Below are positions 63,495 through 64,000 of a stretch of DNA of 64,000 nt, piece by piece. The position numbers and the translations under genes are program-made. The DNA lies in the NCBI GenBank assembly GCA_905215475.1, contig CAJMPW010000003.1:124001-188000 (forward strand). The letters run 5' to 3'. The stretch comes from CAG-103 sp905215475 (GTDB taxonomy: Bacteria; Bacillota; Clostridia; Oscillospirales; Oscillospiraceae). Under the pieces are notes generated by a model that saw only the letters and a program-made list of their open reading frames with translations, searched no databases and had not been told where the DNA came from. Within the stretch, counting starts at the first letter, position 1. Every line of letters starts with the position of its first letter.

Positions 63495-64000
63495 TCACTT
63501 CAGGAAGCCGCTGATGATCTGCTCCTCGGCTTCCTTCTCGGTCAGACCGAGGGTCATGAGCTTGTTGAGCTGCTCACCGGCGATCTTGCCGATGGCCGCC
63601 TCGTGGATGAGGCTGGCATCGACGGAGTTGGCCGTGATCTCCGGACGCGCGCCGACGACACCGTTGTCCATGATGATGGCGTCGCACTCCGAGTGACCGG
63701 CGCACTTGTTGTTGCCGCGGATGTTGGAGTTGAACATCTGGGTGGAGTGATCCTTGGCGACCGAGCGCGAGATGACGTTCGTGCTCGACTCATAGCCGTC
63801 AAGGTCGACGGAGAAGTTCGTCTCCGCGTGCTGATGACCGTGGGTCATGATCTTTTCCTTGATGACGAGCGTCGCACCGTCGGTCAGATGTGCCTTCGTG
63901 TCGCGGATGGTGGAGTCGATGCCCTTGATCTGGGTCGTCTCCATCTCCATGTAGGCGTTCTCGCCGAGGTCAACGATCGTCGTCGGGTTCATGACGTTCT
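63495..64000 (-). CDS. SufB/SufD-family Fe-S assembly protein (5' partial)
   Basis: The frame is open to the right edge, so only the C-terminal part (about 168 residues) is present; the ATG at 63992 is internal. It is the beta-helix of SufB/SufD: METTQIKGIDSTIRDTKAHL, SRSVAKDHSTQMFNSNIRGN, GHSECDAIIMDNG and the family-typical IHEAAIGKIAGEQL ending, where the GxG/HEA Glu-His region aids cluster assembly. Works with SufC in iron-sulfur cluster building. Whether SufB or SufD cannot be decided from this part. Confidence 0.9.
   Translation of the reverse strand, partial: NVMNPTTIVDLGENAYMEMETTQIKGIDSTIRDTKAHLTDGATLVIKEKIMTHGHQHAETNFSVDLDGYESSTNVISRSVAKDHSTQMFNSNIRGNNKCAGHSECDAIIMDNGVVGARPEITANSVDASLIHEAAIGKIAGEQLNKLMTLGLTEKEAEEQIISGFLK

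Overview
The window is chromosomal DNA of a GC-rich, spore-forming Firmicute, most likely a gut clostridium of the Oscillospiraceae/Ruminococcaceae type. The evidence is Gram-positive-type lipoprotein genes, a CotF-like coat protein behind a sigma-G-like promoter, SLH-anchored surface protein, pst-phoU-phoBR order, glycine and TPP riboswitches, CD1871A-type CXXC peptide, EFR1 ferredoxin and strong AGGAGG ribosome sites. The organism call is inference from gene content; no rRNA is present.

Layout. 1-0.8 kb: AT-richer end of a GIY-YIG nuclease gene, apparently foreign. 0.9-3.9 kb: MBOAT acyltransferase plus SGNH-like partner. 3.9-7.1 kb: M16 peptidase and an ABC ATPase remnant. 7.3-9.7 kb: feoA-feoB-Cys-rich peptide for ferrous iron. 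9.9-13.6 kb: two-component operon with an exported accessory protein and a racemase-fold gene, linked by shared 11-bp-period direct repeats. 14.5-16.6 kb: glycine riboswitch with a TRIC-family channel, then an RlmD-type methyltransferase. 16.8-18.2 kb: ATC-hydrolase-like gene and a chimeric pseudogene. 18.3-20.4 kb: LysR regulator and YeiH-type transporter. 20.7-24.6 kb: second two-component system divergent from a CXXC peptide/4Fe-4S membrane protein/TlpA redox operon. 24.7-27.1 kb: amino-acid dehydratase, DUF1810, Nudix and HMA genes. 27.3-33.6 kb: phosphate operon pstSCAB-phoU-phoB-phoR. 34-37.4 kb: FecBCD-type importer with FmdE. 37.5-38.9 kb: SPOUT methyltransferase and coat protein.

38.9-47.3 kb: an eight-gene aromatic amino-acid operon (DAHP synthase, tyrA, aroB, aroA, pheA, aroE-aroK fusion, aroQ, aminotransferase) behind a Phe/Tyr-rich leader peptide and terminator, a classic attenuator; aroC is not in it. 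47.5-50.2 kb: secreted metallophosphoesterase with SLH repeats. 50.4-54.2 kb: TPP-riboswitch thiamine salvage operon thiM-thiE-thiD-cytX. 54.3-62.4 kb: small metabolic and redox genes (isochorismatase-like hydrolase, TtcA-like, GNAT, SWIM protein, CorA, EFR1, flavodoxin, lipoproteins). 62.6-64 kb: tRNA-Ala(GGC), SGNH hydrolase and the 3' part of a SufB/SufD gene.

Two themes run across the window. A dispersed intergenic repeat of about 200 bp occurs three times, each time between convergent genes and against terminator-like hairpins that are duplicated on both sides of the full copies. Several genes survive only as deletion remnants (ABC ATPase, transporter/ADP-ribosylglycohydrolase chimera, nitrilase, histidine kinase), suggesting ongoing loss by deletion.
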